Assembly (NCBI RefSeq): GCF_900520355.1
Contig: NZ_LS999521.1
Location: 2,852,001 to 2,916,000 of the forward strand
Direction of reading: 5' to 3'
Length of the DNA stretch: 64,000 bases
DNA from: Acinetobacter calcoaceticus
GTDB lineage: Bacteria > Pseudomonadota > Gammaproteobacteria > Pseudomonadales > Moraxellaceae
Shown here: piece after piece, positions 54,045 to 61,138 of the stretch
How the letters are laid out: each line of letters begins with the position of its first letter
Position numbering within the stretch: position 1 is the stretch's first letter
Translations under genes and position numbers: made by a program
The notes under the pieces: model-generated
Database searches by the model: none
Told to the model about the DNA's origin: nothing
The model's input: the letters and a program-made list of their open reading frames with translations, nothing else

Positions 54045-55256
54045 TTACGGTTTTAACTTCATGACATTAAATTCAGAATCTGCTAACAGTTTTGGTTCTA
54101 AAACGGTGTTGGCTTGCATCCAACGTTTTGCCAGTTTGACCAATTTAGAATCATTAATGGCAATCATATTGAGCAAACGATTTTCATGGTCTAGATATAA
54201 ATAACTCACCTGATCTTCACCACCTTGGCGAATCACTAACTCTTTCGTTTTTTCAGGTTGATACGTACCTAATATCTGGATATTAAAGTGATATTGATCA
54301 GACCAAAGCCATGGAATATCACTATATTCAGTTTCAATACCCAGCATCGACTTTGCTGCGGCAATTGCCTGATTTTGTGCATTTGCCCAAGACTGAATGC
54401 AATAACCCAAAGCTGGGTGAATCGCGACATCGCCCGCGGCATAAATATTTTGATCGGAGGTTTGTCCAAAGCAGTTCACCACAATGCCATCTTTCACATC
54501 GAGGCCCGCATGAACACCGAGCTCTTTAGCAATTTCAGCACCCGCACCCACCACCACACAGTCAAATAACTGACTATTTTGTGGATGGTTCACCACTTCA
54601 ACTTTCTGGCGAGGTGCTTCAACCAAATGCAGGCTTTTGCTATCTAAATGAATTTTTGTACCTTGGGTTTCATGCATATTTTTTAAAAATGCAGAGACTT
54701 CAGGACTCACGCTTCTTGCACATAAACGGTCGCCATATTCAAAAATATGAACGTCTTTACCTTGCTTACGCGCAGTTGCGGCAATTTCTAAACCAATCCA
54801 GCCACCGCCAATCACAGCAACATTCTTTGCAGTCTTTAAAATTTCAGCCAGACGTTCACAGTCATGCACGTTACGTAAGGTCACCACATTTGGAATGAAC
54901 TGCCATGTATTGACTGGTACTCGAGCGCGGCTTCCAGTTGCGATCAGTAATTTGTCATATGGCAAAACCTGACCACTTTCTAGATGAACCTGTTTTTGTT
55001 CACGGTCGACTTTTGTCGCAATTTCCGGTTTGTGCCATTGAACGTTGAACTCTTGAACCTGCTCATTAGAAAACAGATTCAAACTTTCATAAGTTGCTTC
55101 TTTTGAAAGTACTTGCTTAGACAGTGGCGGACGCTCATAAAACACTTGATCTTCATTTGAAACCACGTGAATTTCGCCCGCATAACCATTTTGGCGTAGT
55201 GTGCTTACTGCCCAACCCGCTGCCTGTCCGGCACCTACAATTACGATCTTTTCCAT
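54045..55256 (-). CDS. Ferredoxin reductase of the Rieske oxygenase system
   Basis: A 403-residue FAD/NADH oxidoreductase of the BphA4/HcaD type. The first FAD fold is I-V-I-V-G-A-G-Q-A-A-G-W-A, the NADH-binding fold is V-A-V-I-G-G-G-W-I-G-L-E-I-A (about 147-160), and the second FAD motif is I-Y-A-A-G-D-V-A. The C-terminal domain follows to residue 403. The ATG two codons into the longest frame has AAGGAAG six bases upstream and is preferred. It should pass electrons from NADH to the Rieske ferredoxin encoded at the head of the operon. Confidence 0.9.
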   Translation of the reverse strand: MEKIVIVGAGQAAGWAVSTLRQNGYAGEIHVVSNEDQVFYERPPLSKQVLSKEATYESLNLFSNEQVQEFNVQWHKPEIATKVDREQKQVHLESGQVLPYDKLLIATGSRARVPVNTWQFIPNVVTLRNVHDCERLAEILKTAKNVAVIGGGWIGLEIAATARKQGKDVHIFEYGDRLCARSVSPEVSAFLKNMHETQGTKIHLDSKSLHLVEAPRQKVEVVNHPQNSQLFDCVVVGAGAEIAKELGVHAGLDVKDGIVVNCFGQTSDQNIYAAGDVAIHPALGYCIQSWANAQNQAIAAAKSMLGIETEYSDIPWLWSDQYHFNIQILGTYQPEKTKELVIRQGGEDQVSYLYLDHENRLLNMIAINDSKLVKLAKRWMQANTVLEPKLLADSEFNVMKLKP

Positions 55257-55284
55257 AGCCATCTTCCTTGTAAAGCAATACCTG

Positions 55285-56214
55285 TTAAACAGGCTTCACC
55301 TGACGGCGGGTTGTGTCATCAAGACCACCCTCAATCGCCCACTCGGTGAAAAGCTCTAGACGATGTTCTTCTACACGTGGCTGCCATTCTTCTGTCAAAT
55401 AATCATCGTTGGTGTAATATTCAAATGCACCACCCAATGGTGAGTTGACGTACCAAAAATAAGCTGAAGAAATTGGGTGACGTCCCGGTCCAATAAAGGT
55501 TGACCATTCCGAACGATTCATATTTAAACCGCCCCCAATCACCTCATGGATATCACGTACGACAAATGCAACATGATTTAGACCAGCAGGTTTATTTGGC
55601 ACACTAAGCAAGAATAAATCATGGTGATAACCTTTACCGCGGCAACGTAAAAATGCACCACGATTTTTGTAGGCATCAGACAAATGAAATCCAACTTTTT
55701 CAATATAGAAATTTTCAGTTGCTGCTAAATCTGGTGTGAAGAACACCACGTGCCCAATCGCAACAGGTTGTCCTTTTTCATAGACAGGACTTGCCGCATT
55801 GACACGTTGAATATTGCCGTATTGGTTAATGCCTTCCGTTTTAAGTTCTTGAACATCTTTCACAAAACTTTGTTCAAAACGAATGGTCATACCATTAGGG
55901 TCAATACATTGCACCGTGTTTTCTGAACGCGCAAAACCATTTACATCAGCTAAACGACCTGCCAAGTCTTCAAGGTCTTGAGCATGATCAACACCCCAAG
56001 TGACTTCACGTAAAGTTGAACCTTGTTCAATAGCAGCTGGTAAACGGTCATCATCACAATTAAACAGATAAATCTTGCTACCGTTTTGAGTCTGATATAA
56101 ATCAGTGCCTTCAATATCAGAAGCACTTTGGCTTAAACCAAAATCTGCCAAAAACTTGTTTGAAGCGGCTCTATCTTCAACTCCAAACTTTAAAATCTCG
56201 ATCCCTGTAATCAT
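55285..56214 (-). CDS. Extradiol ring-cleavage dioxygenase, VOC (type I) family
   Basis: A 309-residue two-domain vicinal-oxygen-chelate protein. The complete iron-binding facial triad is visible in the C-terminal domain: H155 (A-I-G-H-V-V-F-F), H214 (G-L-N-H-V-A-F-V) and E265 (G-A-F-E-Y-Y-T). The N-terminal domain (about 1-125) is the catalytically inert repeat. This is the layout of 2,3-dihydroxybiphenyl and catechol 2,3-dioxygenases. It should open the ring of a catechol made by the oxygenase and SDR encoded upstream. The substrate is unknown. Confidence 0.88.
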   Translation of the reverse strand: MITGIEILKFGVEDRAASNKFLADFGLSQSASDIEGTDLYQTQNGSKIYLFNCDDDRLPAAIEQGSTLREVTWGVDHAQDLEDLAGRLADVNGFARSENTVQCIDPNGMTIRFEQSFVKDVQELKTEGINQYGNIQRVNAASPVYEKGQPVAIGHVVFFTPDLAATENFYIEKVGFHLSDAYKNRGAFLRCRGKGYHHDLFLLSVPNKPAGLNHVAFVVRDIHEVIGGGLNMNRSEWSTFIGPGRHPISSAYFWYVNSPLGGAFEYYTNDDYLTEEWQPRVEEHRLELFTEWAIEGGLDDTTRRQVKPV

Positions 56215-56225
56215 TTGACTACTCC

Positions 56226-56990
56226 TTAGTTAAAGACAAAACCGCCATTGACCGGAATATTTTGACCTGTCACAAAAGAGGACAAATCCGACAGTAGATA
56301 CAATGCTGTTCCATTTAAATCTTGTGGAAGTTGCTGACGCTGAATCGCTCTTCCGTTGACATATAAATCGTGACGTTCCTGCGGTACATATTCAGTTGCT
56401 TCAACCAAAGTCAGACCCGGAGACAACGTGTTGACACAGATATTGAACTGCCCCAACTCTCTTGCCATGGAACGTGTCATGGCAAAAATTGCACCTTTAC
56501 TTGCCACATAAGCCATCAGGTTTGGTGCACCCCACAAAGCAGTATCTGATGCAACATTAATAATTTTGCCAGCAGGCGACTGCTTTAAGTGTGGAACGCA
56601 TGCCTTACTGATTAGCCATGTGCCTTTCACATTAATATTCATGACCCGATCCCAAAGTTCAGGATCATAATCAATCATATTTTTTCCACCTACATTCGTT
56701 GCAAGCGCCGCACAGTTCACAAGGCCATCTAGCCCTTTTAACAGCTCAACACTTTTTGCTACCGCATTTTCAATCGAGGTCGCATCGGCAAGGTCAACGG
56801 TGACCGCATGAACATGAAGTCCTTGTTTCTGTAACTCTTGTGCTTCTTGCTGAACGAGCTCAGACAAAATATCTGCCATTACAACCTCAGCACCAGCTTC
56901 AGCAATCGCTTGAGCGAAATCTCGCCCTAAACCACGTGCAGCACCAGTCACTAAAACTTTTTTGCCTTGCAGCAACGCTACATTAGCCAT
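56226..56990 (-). CDS. SDR-family dehydrogenase, candidate cis-dihydrodiol dehydrogenase
   Basis: A 254-residue classical SDR. Motifs: V-T-G-A-A-R-G-L-G (cofactor), V-M-A-D-I (Asp, favouring NAD), V-N-C-A-A replacing N-N-A-G, I-N-V-A-S-D-T-A-L-W with the catalytic Ser, and Y-V-A-S-K with Tyr and Lys. The start at 56990 overlaps the oxygenase stop by eight bases with GGAAG six bases before it. Directly after the Rieske oxygenase, dehydrogenation of a cis-diol to a catechol is the expected step. G-Q-N-I-P-V-N-G-G near the C-terminus is usual for the family. Confidence 0.86.
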   Translation of the reverse strand: MANVALLQGKKVLVTGAARGLGRDFAQAIAEAGAEVVMADILSELVQQEAQELQKQGLHVHAVTVDLADATSIENAVAKSVELLKGLDGLVNCAALATNVGGKNMIDYDPELWDRVMNINVKGTWLISKACVPHLKQSPAGKIINVASDTALWGAPNLMAYVASKGAIFAMTRSMARELGQFNICVNTLSPGLTLVEATEYVPQERHDLYVNGRAIQRQQLPQDLNGTALYLLSDLSSFVTGQNIPVNGGFVFN

Positions 56991-58050
56991 GAGCTTCTTC
57001 CTGCATCTCGATACGGTTTGATGCATTTAGCGCAGCAATTTTCTTTAATTGCTTCTCAGCCTCTTTTTTCATTAAACGGCGTAAACGTGCAAGACCCACA
57101 TCGTGTTGATAGAGGAACTCTTTTTCACGCGCATTTGGTGCAAGGTTTTCTAAAATAATGCGGTCTTGTTCCAACACATCCCAATGCAACTGTTCTAAGT
57201 GATTGCGATATAAAAAACGCCATACATTGCGTTGCCAGCCACTTACTTTACGGCAGCGCCAGAAAAATACGCGGGTATTGTTGGCATCAATTGGCGTTGC
57301 ATAACCCACGATCCAGAACTCGCCACCTGGACCAAATTGTTTACGGTACGGAATTGAAAGACGTAACCAACTTGCACCTGTCGAACCATATTCAACCCAG
57401 TCGAAGTTCACACCAGTTTGGCCTTCTTTTTCAAAAACAAAGCCATTATCTGTAGTACGGTGCTTCATCTCTGCGGTACGTTCACCATCTGCCATCGAGT
57501 GCGATGTCGCGTGTAAATATGTACCGTGCATTGGGTCCATCACGTTATCAATCGCGTATTGATGGTTTACTTTCCAGTCGGCTTGGCAAAGGAACGCACT
57601 CCACTCTTCGCTTGCAAGTTGTTCTGGGAACTCAAGCGGTTTTGGCTGTTCATTTGCGTCGATACCAAACCAAATAAAAATTGCACCATGCTGTTCACTA
57701 ACTGGATAGCTTTTTAAGCATTTGGTTCCTGTCATTGGACATTCGTGAACGGCTGGTACATCTGCAACCACACCATCAGCACGAACTTCAACACCATGAT
57801 ACCAACAAGCAACTCGATCACCTAAGTTCCAGCCTAATGAAAGACGAGCACCACGGTGCGGACAGCGGTCTTCAAGTGCGTGTACCTGACCTTCGGCATC
57901 ACGCCAAACCACAATGTTTTCACCCAAACGGGTAATTCCGACCGGATTGGCAGCCACTTCCCAACTTGCTAAAGCTGGATGCCATTGATCACGTAAACCG
58001 AGTTCTAAATATTCTTCAGCGCTTTGTGAAGCTGATACGATTGCGTTCAT
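56983..58050 (-). CDS. Rieske non-heme iron oxygenase, alpha subunit
   Basis: A 355-residue oxygenase. The N-terminal Rieske domain binds a 2Fe-2S cluster through C63-P-H65 and C82-x2-H85. The C-terminal catalytic domain carries the mononuclear iron site in D-N-V-M-D-P-M-H-G-T-Y-L-H (H175 and H180, with D168 or D172 as the bridge to the neighbouring subunit). Length and motif spacing resemble the VanA/phthalate-type alpha-only oxygenases, and no typical beta-subunit gene is present. It is the defining enzyme of the operon and takes electrons from the ferredoxin and reductase encoded with it. The substrate is unknown. Confidence 0.92.
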   Translation of the reverse strand: MNAIVSASQSAEEYLELGLRDQWHPALASWEVAANPVGITRLGENIVVWRDAEGQVHALEDRCPHRGARLSLGWNLGDRVACWYHGVEVRADGVVADVPAVHECPMTGTKCLKSYPVSEQHGAIFIWFGIDANEQPKPLEFPEQLASEEWSAFLCQADWKVNHQYAIDNVMDPMHGTYLHATSHSMADGERTAEMKHRTTDNGFVFEKEGQTGVNFDWVEYGSTGASWLRLSIPYRKQFGPGGEFWIVGYATPIDANNTRVFFWRCRKVSGWQRNVWRFLYRNHLEQLHWDVLEQDRIILENLAPNAREKEFLYQHDVGLARLRRLMKKEAEKQLKKIAALNASNRIEMQEEAHG

Positions 58051-58066
58051 TTTATTCTTCCTTGAA

Positions 58067-58366
58067 TTAATAACCTAAACGTTGCATTTCTTCTGTAAAG
58101 CTCGCAGAAGTCCATTCATCACCAGATTCACAGCGGAAACCCTGCTGATTAAGTGCAGAAACAACGTCATCTAATGCTGTTGCGCCCGCAGAAAATGCCT
58201 GAATCAAGTTCTTTACAAAGTCTTGTTCGTAGACCGTTGGTTCTTTATAACGTGTTTGCCAAACCAACAATTCTGGTTGACCAGGAATTTGAATATTGTT
58301 GATACCTGCATCGGTTGCCGGCGTTGCATAAATCCAGCTTGCCAACTTTTCATTAAATGTCTTCAT
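58067..58366 (-). CDS. Small unknown protein encoded between ferredoxin and oxygenase
   Basis: A 99-residue soluble protein with no metal-binding motif, signal peptide or membrane helix. The N-terminal half has P-G-Q-P-E-L-L-V-W-Q-T-R. The C-terminal half looks helical (F-V-K-N-L-I-Q-A-F-S-A-G-A ... L-D-D-V-V-S-A-L-N-Q-Q-G) with a helix-turn-helix-like ending (W-T-S-A-S-F-T-E-E-M-Q-R-L-G-Y). Spacings of 27 and 16 bases to its neighbours mark it as part of the oxygenase system. It is too short for a standard oxygenase beta subunit. An accessory, assembly or DNA-binding role is possible. Confidence 0.75.
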   Translation of the reverse strand: MKTFNEKLASWIYATPATDAGINNIQIPGQPELLVWQTRYKEPTVYEQDFVKNLIQAFSAGATALDDVVSALNQQGFRCESGDEWTSASFTEEMQRLGY

Positions 58367-58393
58367 TGTTCTGCTTCCTTGTACATGTGAGGA

Positions 58394-58699
58394 CTAGAGT
58401 TGAATTTGAATATCCTGCCCTTCAACACGAACTGGGTACGTGCATAGGTTTCTACACCCAGGCCCACTTTTTAGCTCACCTGTCTGAATGTCAAAAATTG
58501 CTTCGTGCAATGGACATTCAACAGTTTGATCTTCGATAAATCCTTCGGTTAATAAGGCATATGCATGAGGGCAAACATTTTCAATCGCAAAGTAATTTTC
58601 ATCGACGAAAAATACGCCAATTTTCTTCCCTTCAATTTCGATGGCTTTCGGCTCATCTTCGCTAACGTCACCCTGCTGACAAATTGAGATCCAACTCAT
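58394..58699 (-). CDS. Rieske-type ferredoxin
   Basis: A 101-residue 2Fe-2S ferredoxin of the BphA3/NirD-like Rieske family. Cluster ligands are C43-P-H45 and C62-P-L-H65. It shuttles electrons from the FAD reductase (54045-55256) to the oxygenase (56983-58050). I start it at M-S-W-I-S-I-C (58699), which has GAGGA eight bases upstream; the ATG five codons earlier lacks a ribosome-binding site. It is the first gene of the operon, 273 bases from the divergent IclR gene. Confidence 0.92.
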   Translation of the reverse strand: MSWISICQQGDVSEDEPKAIEIEGKKIGVFFVDENYFAIENVCPHAYALLTEGFIEDQTVECPLHEAIFDIQTGELKSGPGCRNLCTYPVRVEGQDIQIQL

Positions 58700-58716
58700 A
58701 CCTTGCGTCCTCATTT

Positions 58717-58734
58717 TGTTTTATATACAAAACA
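58717..58734. promoter_or_regulatory. Palindrome in the leader of the oxygenase operon
   Basis: A perfect 6-bp inverted repeat TGTTTT-N6-AAAACA lies between the predicted start of transcription and the ferredoxin ATG, so a protein bound there could block transcription. It is AT-rich and could be chance. Confidence 0.4.
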
Positions 58735-58760
58735 TAATTTGATTTTCAAAACATGGGTTA

Positions 58761-58790
58761 AGCATAATACCCTTGATCATTTTTTGTCAA
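58761..58790 (-). promoter_or_regulatory. Predicted sigma-70 promoter of the oxygenase operon
   Basis: On the minus strand a perfect TTGACA (58790-58785) is followed after 18 bases by TATGCT (58766-58761). Transcription would begin near 58754, giving a leader of about 55 bases before the ferredoxin start. Confidence 0.6.
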
Positions 58791-58844
58791 AGTAAAAATA
58801 GATAGATAATTCATCATCTTAATAAAATTTAAATATTTTGTTAC

Positions 58845-58860
58845 GTTTCAAACAGGAAAC
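58845..58860. promoter_or_regulatory. Candidate IclR-family operator
   Basis: A perfect inverted repeat GTTTC-N6-GAAAC resembles the TTTC/GAAA palindromes bound by IclR-family regulators. It lies 55 bases upstream of the operon's -35 element (activator position) and 20 bases before the likely -35 of the iclR-like gene. Confidence 0.5.
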
Positions 58861-58879
58861 AAAGTTTTAAATATAAAAA

Positions 58880-58908
58880 TTGTTTTATGTATTTTTAACA
58901 ATTACAAT
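58880..58908 (+). promoter_or_regulatory. Predicted promoter of the IclR-family gene
   Basis: TTGTTT (58880-58885) and TACAAT (58903-58908) are separated by 17 bases. Transcription would begin near 58915, which suits the downstream ATG at 58973 better than the one at 58928. Confidence 0.5.
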
Positions 58909-58972
58909 AGTTCTAAAATAAAGCAGCATGCCCCAAATTGAACCTTGTTTTATTTATAGGAAAAAGACACGA

Positions 58973-59785
58973 ATGAGCCTAACAATTGAAGAAGATTCAC
59001 AAGAATCAGAAACAACAAAAAATGATGATCGATATTTAGTACCCGGACTTGTTCGAGGTTTAGCTATCTTGCAAGCTTTTAATCAACAAGCACAAGAAAT
59101 GACAATTACTGAAATTGCTGAAATTTTAGAAGTGAACCGTTCTAGTGCATTTCGTCTGATCTATACACTCGAATCTTGTGGCTATTTAAGAAAAGCCTCT
59201 CAAAAAACTTATGCACTCGATTCAAAAGTAATGGAGCTAGGTTTTAACAGTTTATCTAAACTTTCATTACTTGATTTATCGACACCTTTAATGAAAGAAC
59301 TACGTGACCAAACTAAATTGGCTGTTCATCTTTCTATTTTAGAAGGCACTCACATTGTCTTTGTAAATAACATTCAATCTATGGGTACCTTCACCAGTAA
59401 CATTAGCTTAGGTACGCGTTGGCCTGCCCATGCAACCGTGATTGGTCAAATGTTATTGTCAGATTTACCGGAAACTGAAGTACGACAGCGTTATCGTAAT
59501 TTTAACGACTGGGATAGCTTCTCTGAACTTACTCCGACTAATTTAAAAACGTTATTGCAAAGACTGGTTTATGTAAAAACACAAAAAACTATGGTGAGTT
59601 GGGGTCATTATAATCACGATATGGCGGCCTGCGCGGCGCCTATCTTTAAACAGTCAAATGGTAAAATGGTGGCTGTTATTTCAGTGAGTTGCCCAATTAC
59701 CACCTATGATGAAAGAACGTTTAAAGACGATATCGCAAGTTTAGTTGTGGAAACAGCAAATAAAATTTCAAAATTTATTTATTAA
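58973..59785 (+). CDS. IclR-family transcriptional regulator
   Basis: A 270-residue regulator from the start chosen here. The N-terminal winged helix-turn-helix covers about 20-80 (V-R-G-L-A-I-L-Q-A-F; M-T-I-T-E-I-A-E-I-L-E-V-N-R-S-S-A-F-R-L-I-Y-T-L), and the C-terminal effector-binding IclR domain about 95-265 (L-G-T-R-W-P-A-H-A-T-V-I-G-Q-M-L-L; A-A-C-A-A-P-I-F). An in-frame ATG at 58928 gives 15 more residues but has a poor ribosome-binding site. It is divergent from the oxygenase operon and most likely controls it in response to the substrate or an intermediate, as PcaU and PobR do. Confidence 0.9.
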   Translation: MSLTIEEDSQESETTKNDDRYLVPGLVRGLAILQAFNQQAQEMTITEIAEILEVNRSSAFRLIYTLESCGYLRKASQKTYALDSKVMELGFNSLSKLSLLDLSTPLMKELRDQTKLAVHLSILEGTHIVFVNNIQSMGTFTSNISLGTRWPAHATVIGQMLLSDLPETEVRQRYRNFNDWDSFSELTPTNLKTLLQRLVYVKTQKTMVSWGHYNHDMAACAAPIFKQSNGKMVAVISVSCPITTYDERTFKDDIASLVVETANKISKFIY

Positions 59786-59812
59786 AAAGGCGCTTTAAAA
59801 TCGCCTTTTTCT
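59784..59812 (+). terminator. Terminator after the IclR-family gene
   Basis: A 9-bp stem (59784-59792 with 59802-59810) with a 9-base AT-rich loop and flanking A and T runs, overlapping the stop codon. Confidence 0.82.
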
Positions 59813-59826
59813 TTTCAAAAAATCAT

Positions 59827-60135
59827 TCAAACAAGTGTAGTGATCACATTACCTTGTTGATTTTTAAAACTGAACTTAGTTTTATCGGTTACATCAATCT
59901 GTAAGTATTGAGATTTAAAGGCAATAACAGCATAAAACTCTTCTGCGCCATCATCTAGTCCTGTGGCTGAAACTGTTGTACCTTTCGGGAACTCATTTAA
60001 CCAAGCTGCTTTATAAAAATCGGACACAGAATCAAATTCACCATAGTTTTGTGGCTCTGCCATTATTTTTGCGGCTGCCTCGTCAAACTGCTGACACTTA
60101 TAATCATCTAAACTCAATAACATTGAAATTCCCAT
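59827..60135 (-). CDS. Unknown protein, 102 residues
   Basis: A small acidic, cytoplasmic-looking protein without recognised motif. It begins with helical sequence (L-L-S-L-D-D-Y-K-C-Q-Q-F-D-E-A-A-A-K-I-M-A-E-P) and ends with strands (F-Y-A-V-I-A-F-K-S-Q-Y-L-Q-I-D-V). The Met at residue 5 (60123) also has a reasonable ribosome-binding sequence. It is 26 bases after the pnuC stop on the same strand, so it may be cotranscribed with pnuC. I cannot assign a function. Confidence 0.65.
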   Translation of the reverse strand: MGISMLLSLDDYKCQQFDEAAAKIMAEPQNYGEFDSVSDFYKAAWLNEFPKGTTVSATGLDDGAEEFYAVIAFKSQYLQIDVTDKTKFSFKNQQGNVITTLV

Positions 60136-60161
60136 TTTGTCTTCTCATGAAGTCGGTCGTA

Positions 60162-60737
60162 TTATTGAGTAATAGTTGCTTGTTTTCTTTTCACCTTTTC
60201 CCATTGATACCAACCATAAGCAGCCATTAAAACAAACGCTGCATATAATCCAGCAGTTAAAAATAAATCTTTATAGATAAACATGCCGACATAAATAATA
60301 TCAACAAAGACCCAAAGCACCCATGTTGCAATATGCTTACGACTGGTCCAATAGGTTGCGAGTAAGCTAAATGCTGCAAGCTGTGAGTCAAGCATTGGCA
60401 CCGCTGCATCGGTAAAGTTTTTGAGAATCAATCCAAAAAGCAAGCCACCTACCGCCGCAATAATCATTTGAAAAATTGCTTTTTGAACTGCAATTGGTTC
60501 AATCCGAATATCATGATCTTGCTGCTTTCCCTTAAACCAGTAGTAAAAACCGTAAAAATTTACAACCATAAAGAAGAACTGCAAAATCGTTTCACCATAT
60601 AGCTTAAATTCGTAAAACAAATATGCATATAAAACAAAGGCAAAGAAATTAAACAGCCAACACCACATATTCCTAATAACAGTTAATCCAACTCCAATTA
60701 GGCTAATCAAGACTGCAAAAATTTCTAAAGGTGACAT
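60162..60737 (-). CDS. pnuC: Nicotinamide riboside/mononucleotide transporter PnuC
   Basis: A 191-residue inner-membrane protein with about seven helices. W-C-W-L-F-N-F-F-A-F-V-L-Y-A-Y-L-F-Y-E and Y-G-F-Y-Y-W-F-K-G lie in the N-terminal half, and T-Y-W-T-S-R-K-H-I-A-T-W-V-L-W-V-F-V-D-I-I-Y-V-G-M-F in the C-terminal half; the paired aromatic W/Y/N signature is characteristic of PnuC vitamin transporters. It takes up an NAD precursor by facilitated diffusion. No adjacent nadR-type kinase or NiaR-like regulator is visible. Confidence 0.9.
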   Translation of the reverse strand: MSPLEIFAVLISLIGVGLTVIRNMWCWLFNFFAFVLYAYLFYEFKLYGETILQFFFMVVNFYGFYYWFKGKQQDHDIRIEPIAVQKAIFQMIIAAVGGLLFGLILKNFTDAAVPMLDSQLAAFSLLATYWTSRKHIATWVLWVFVDIIYVGMFIYKDLFLTAGLYAAFVLMAAYGWYQWEKVKRKQATITQ

Positions 60738-60972
60738 AAGAACAGCTTCTTATAGAGATCAATTCGACGGGGTATTATGAGAAAAATATCAGCTTAAGCA
60801 AACTGCTAATTTGAAATCAAAAAATCTGCGGTTCATGCTTGAATATAATTTGTACTTTTCTATTTATGTGTTATAAAAATATCATCTATATTTTAATATA
60901 CTTATCATGTTTTTATCTAAAGCCCATTTATGTCTGGTTCACCAATTATATGCCGTAGAGGTCAATGTCTCT

Positions 60973-61047
60973 ATGGCCGATTGGCGACGTCCTTCTTTTG
61001 GAAAATTTGGCGCTTCGGATGAGAAAATCAAGATATTCCATTTGTAA
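60973..61047 (+). CDS. Possible 24-residue leader peptide
   Basis: An ATG-to-TAA frame of 24 codons starts M-A-D-W-R-R-P-S-F-G and ends in K-I-F-H-L, basic and aromatic. A purine-rich AGAGG lies 11 bases before the ATG, rather far. Overlapping frames exist in both other phases (a 30-codon one at 60930-61022), so coding is not proven. It ends 22 bases before an intrinsic terminator and 91 bases before the EamA gene, the geometry of a transcription-attenuation leader. Confidence 0.35.
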   Translation: MADWRRPSFGKFGASDEKIKIFHL

Positions 61048-61069
61048 TATACTCCCTGATTTTCATAAC

Positions 61070-61095
61070 AAGCCGCCATAAACGCGGCTTTTTTT
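61070..61095 (+). terminator. Intrinsic terminator upstream of the EamA transporter gene
   Basis: A 7-bp GC-rich stem (61070-61076 with 61084-61090), 7-base loop and seven T residues. On the minus strand there is no T-tract, so it stops a plus-strand transcript that begins within 60738-61069. Confidence 0.88.
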
Positions 61096-61138
61096 ATGCC
61101 CATTTAAAACACAAAAACCAAACTTTCTGGAGCTTTCT

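Larger units (their letters stand above)
60738..61138. other. 401-base intergenic region with orphan plus-strand terminator
   Basis: The left half is AT-rich and likely holds divergent promoters. The segment 60925-61047 is less AT-rich and holds short plus-strand reading frames; the best is the 24-codon frame listed next. It ends in a terminator at 61070-61095 that belongs to no annotated gene. Confidence 0.6.

Noticed and set aside
60930..61022. 30-codon frame beginning M-S-G-S-P-I-I-C overlapping the proposed leader peptide
   Set aside because: It ends before the other frame and has no ribosome-binding site. I kept only the 24-codon frame, at low confidence.
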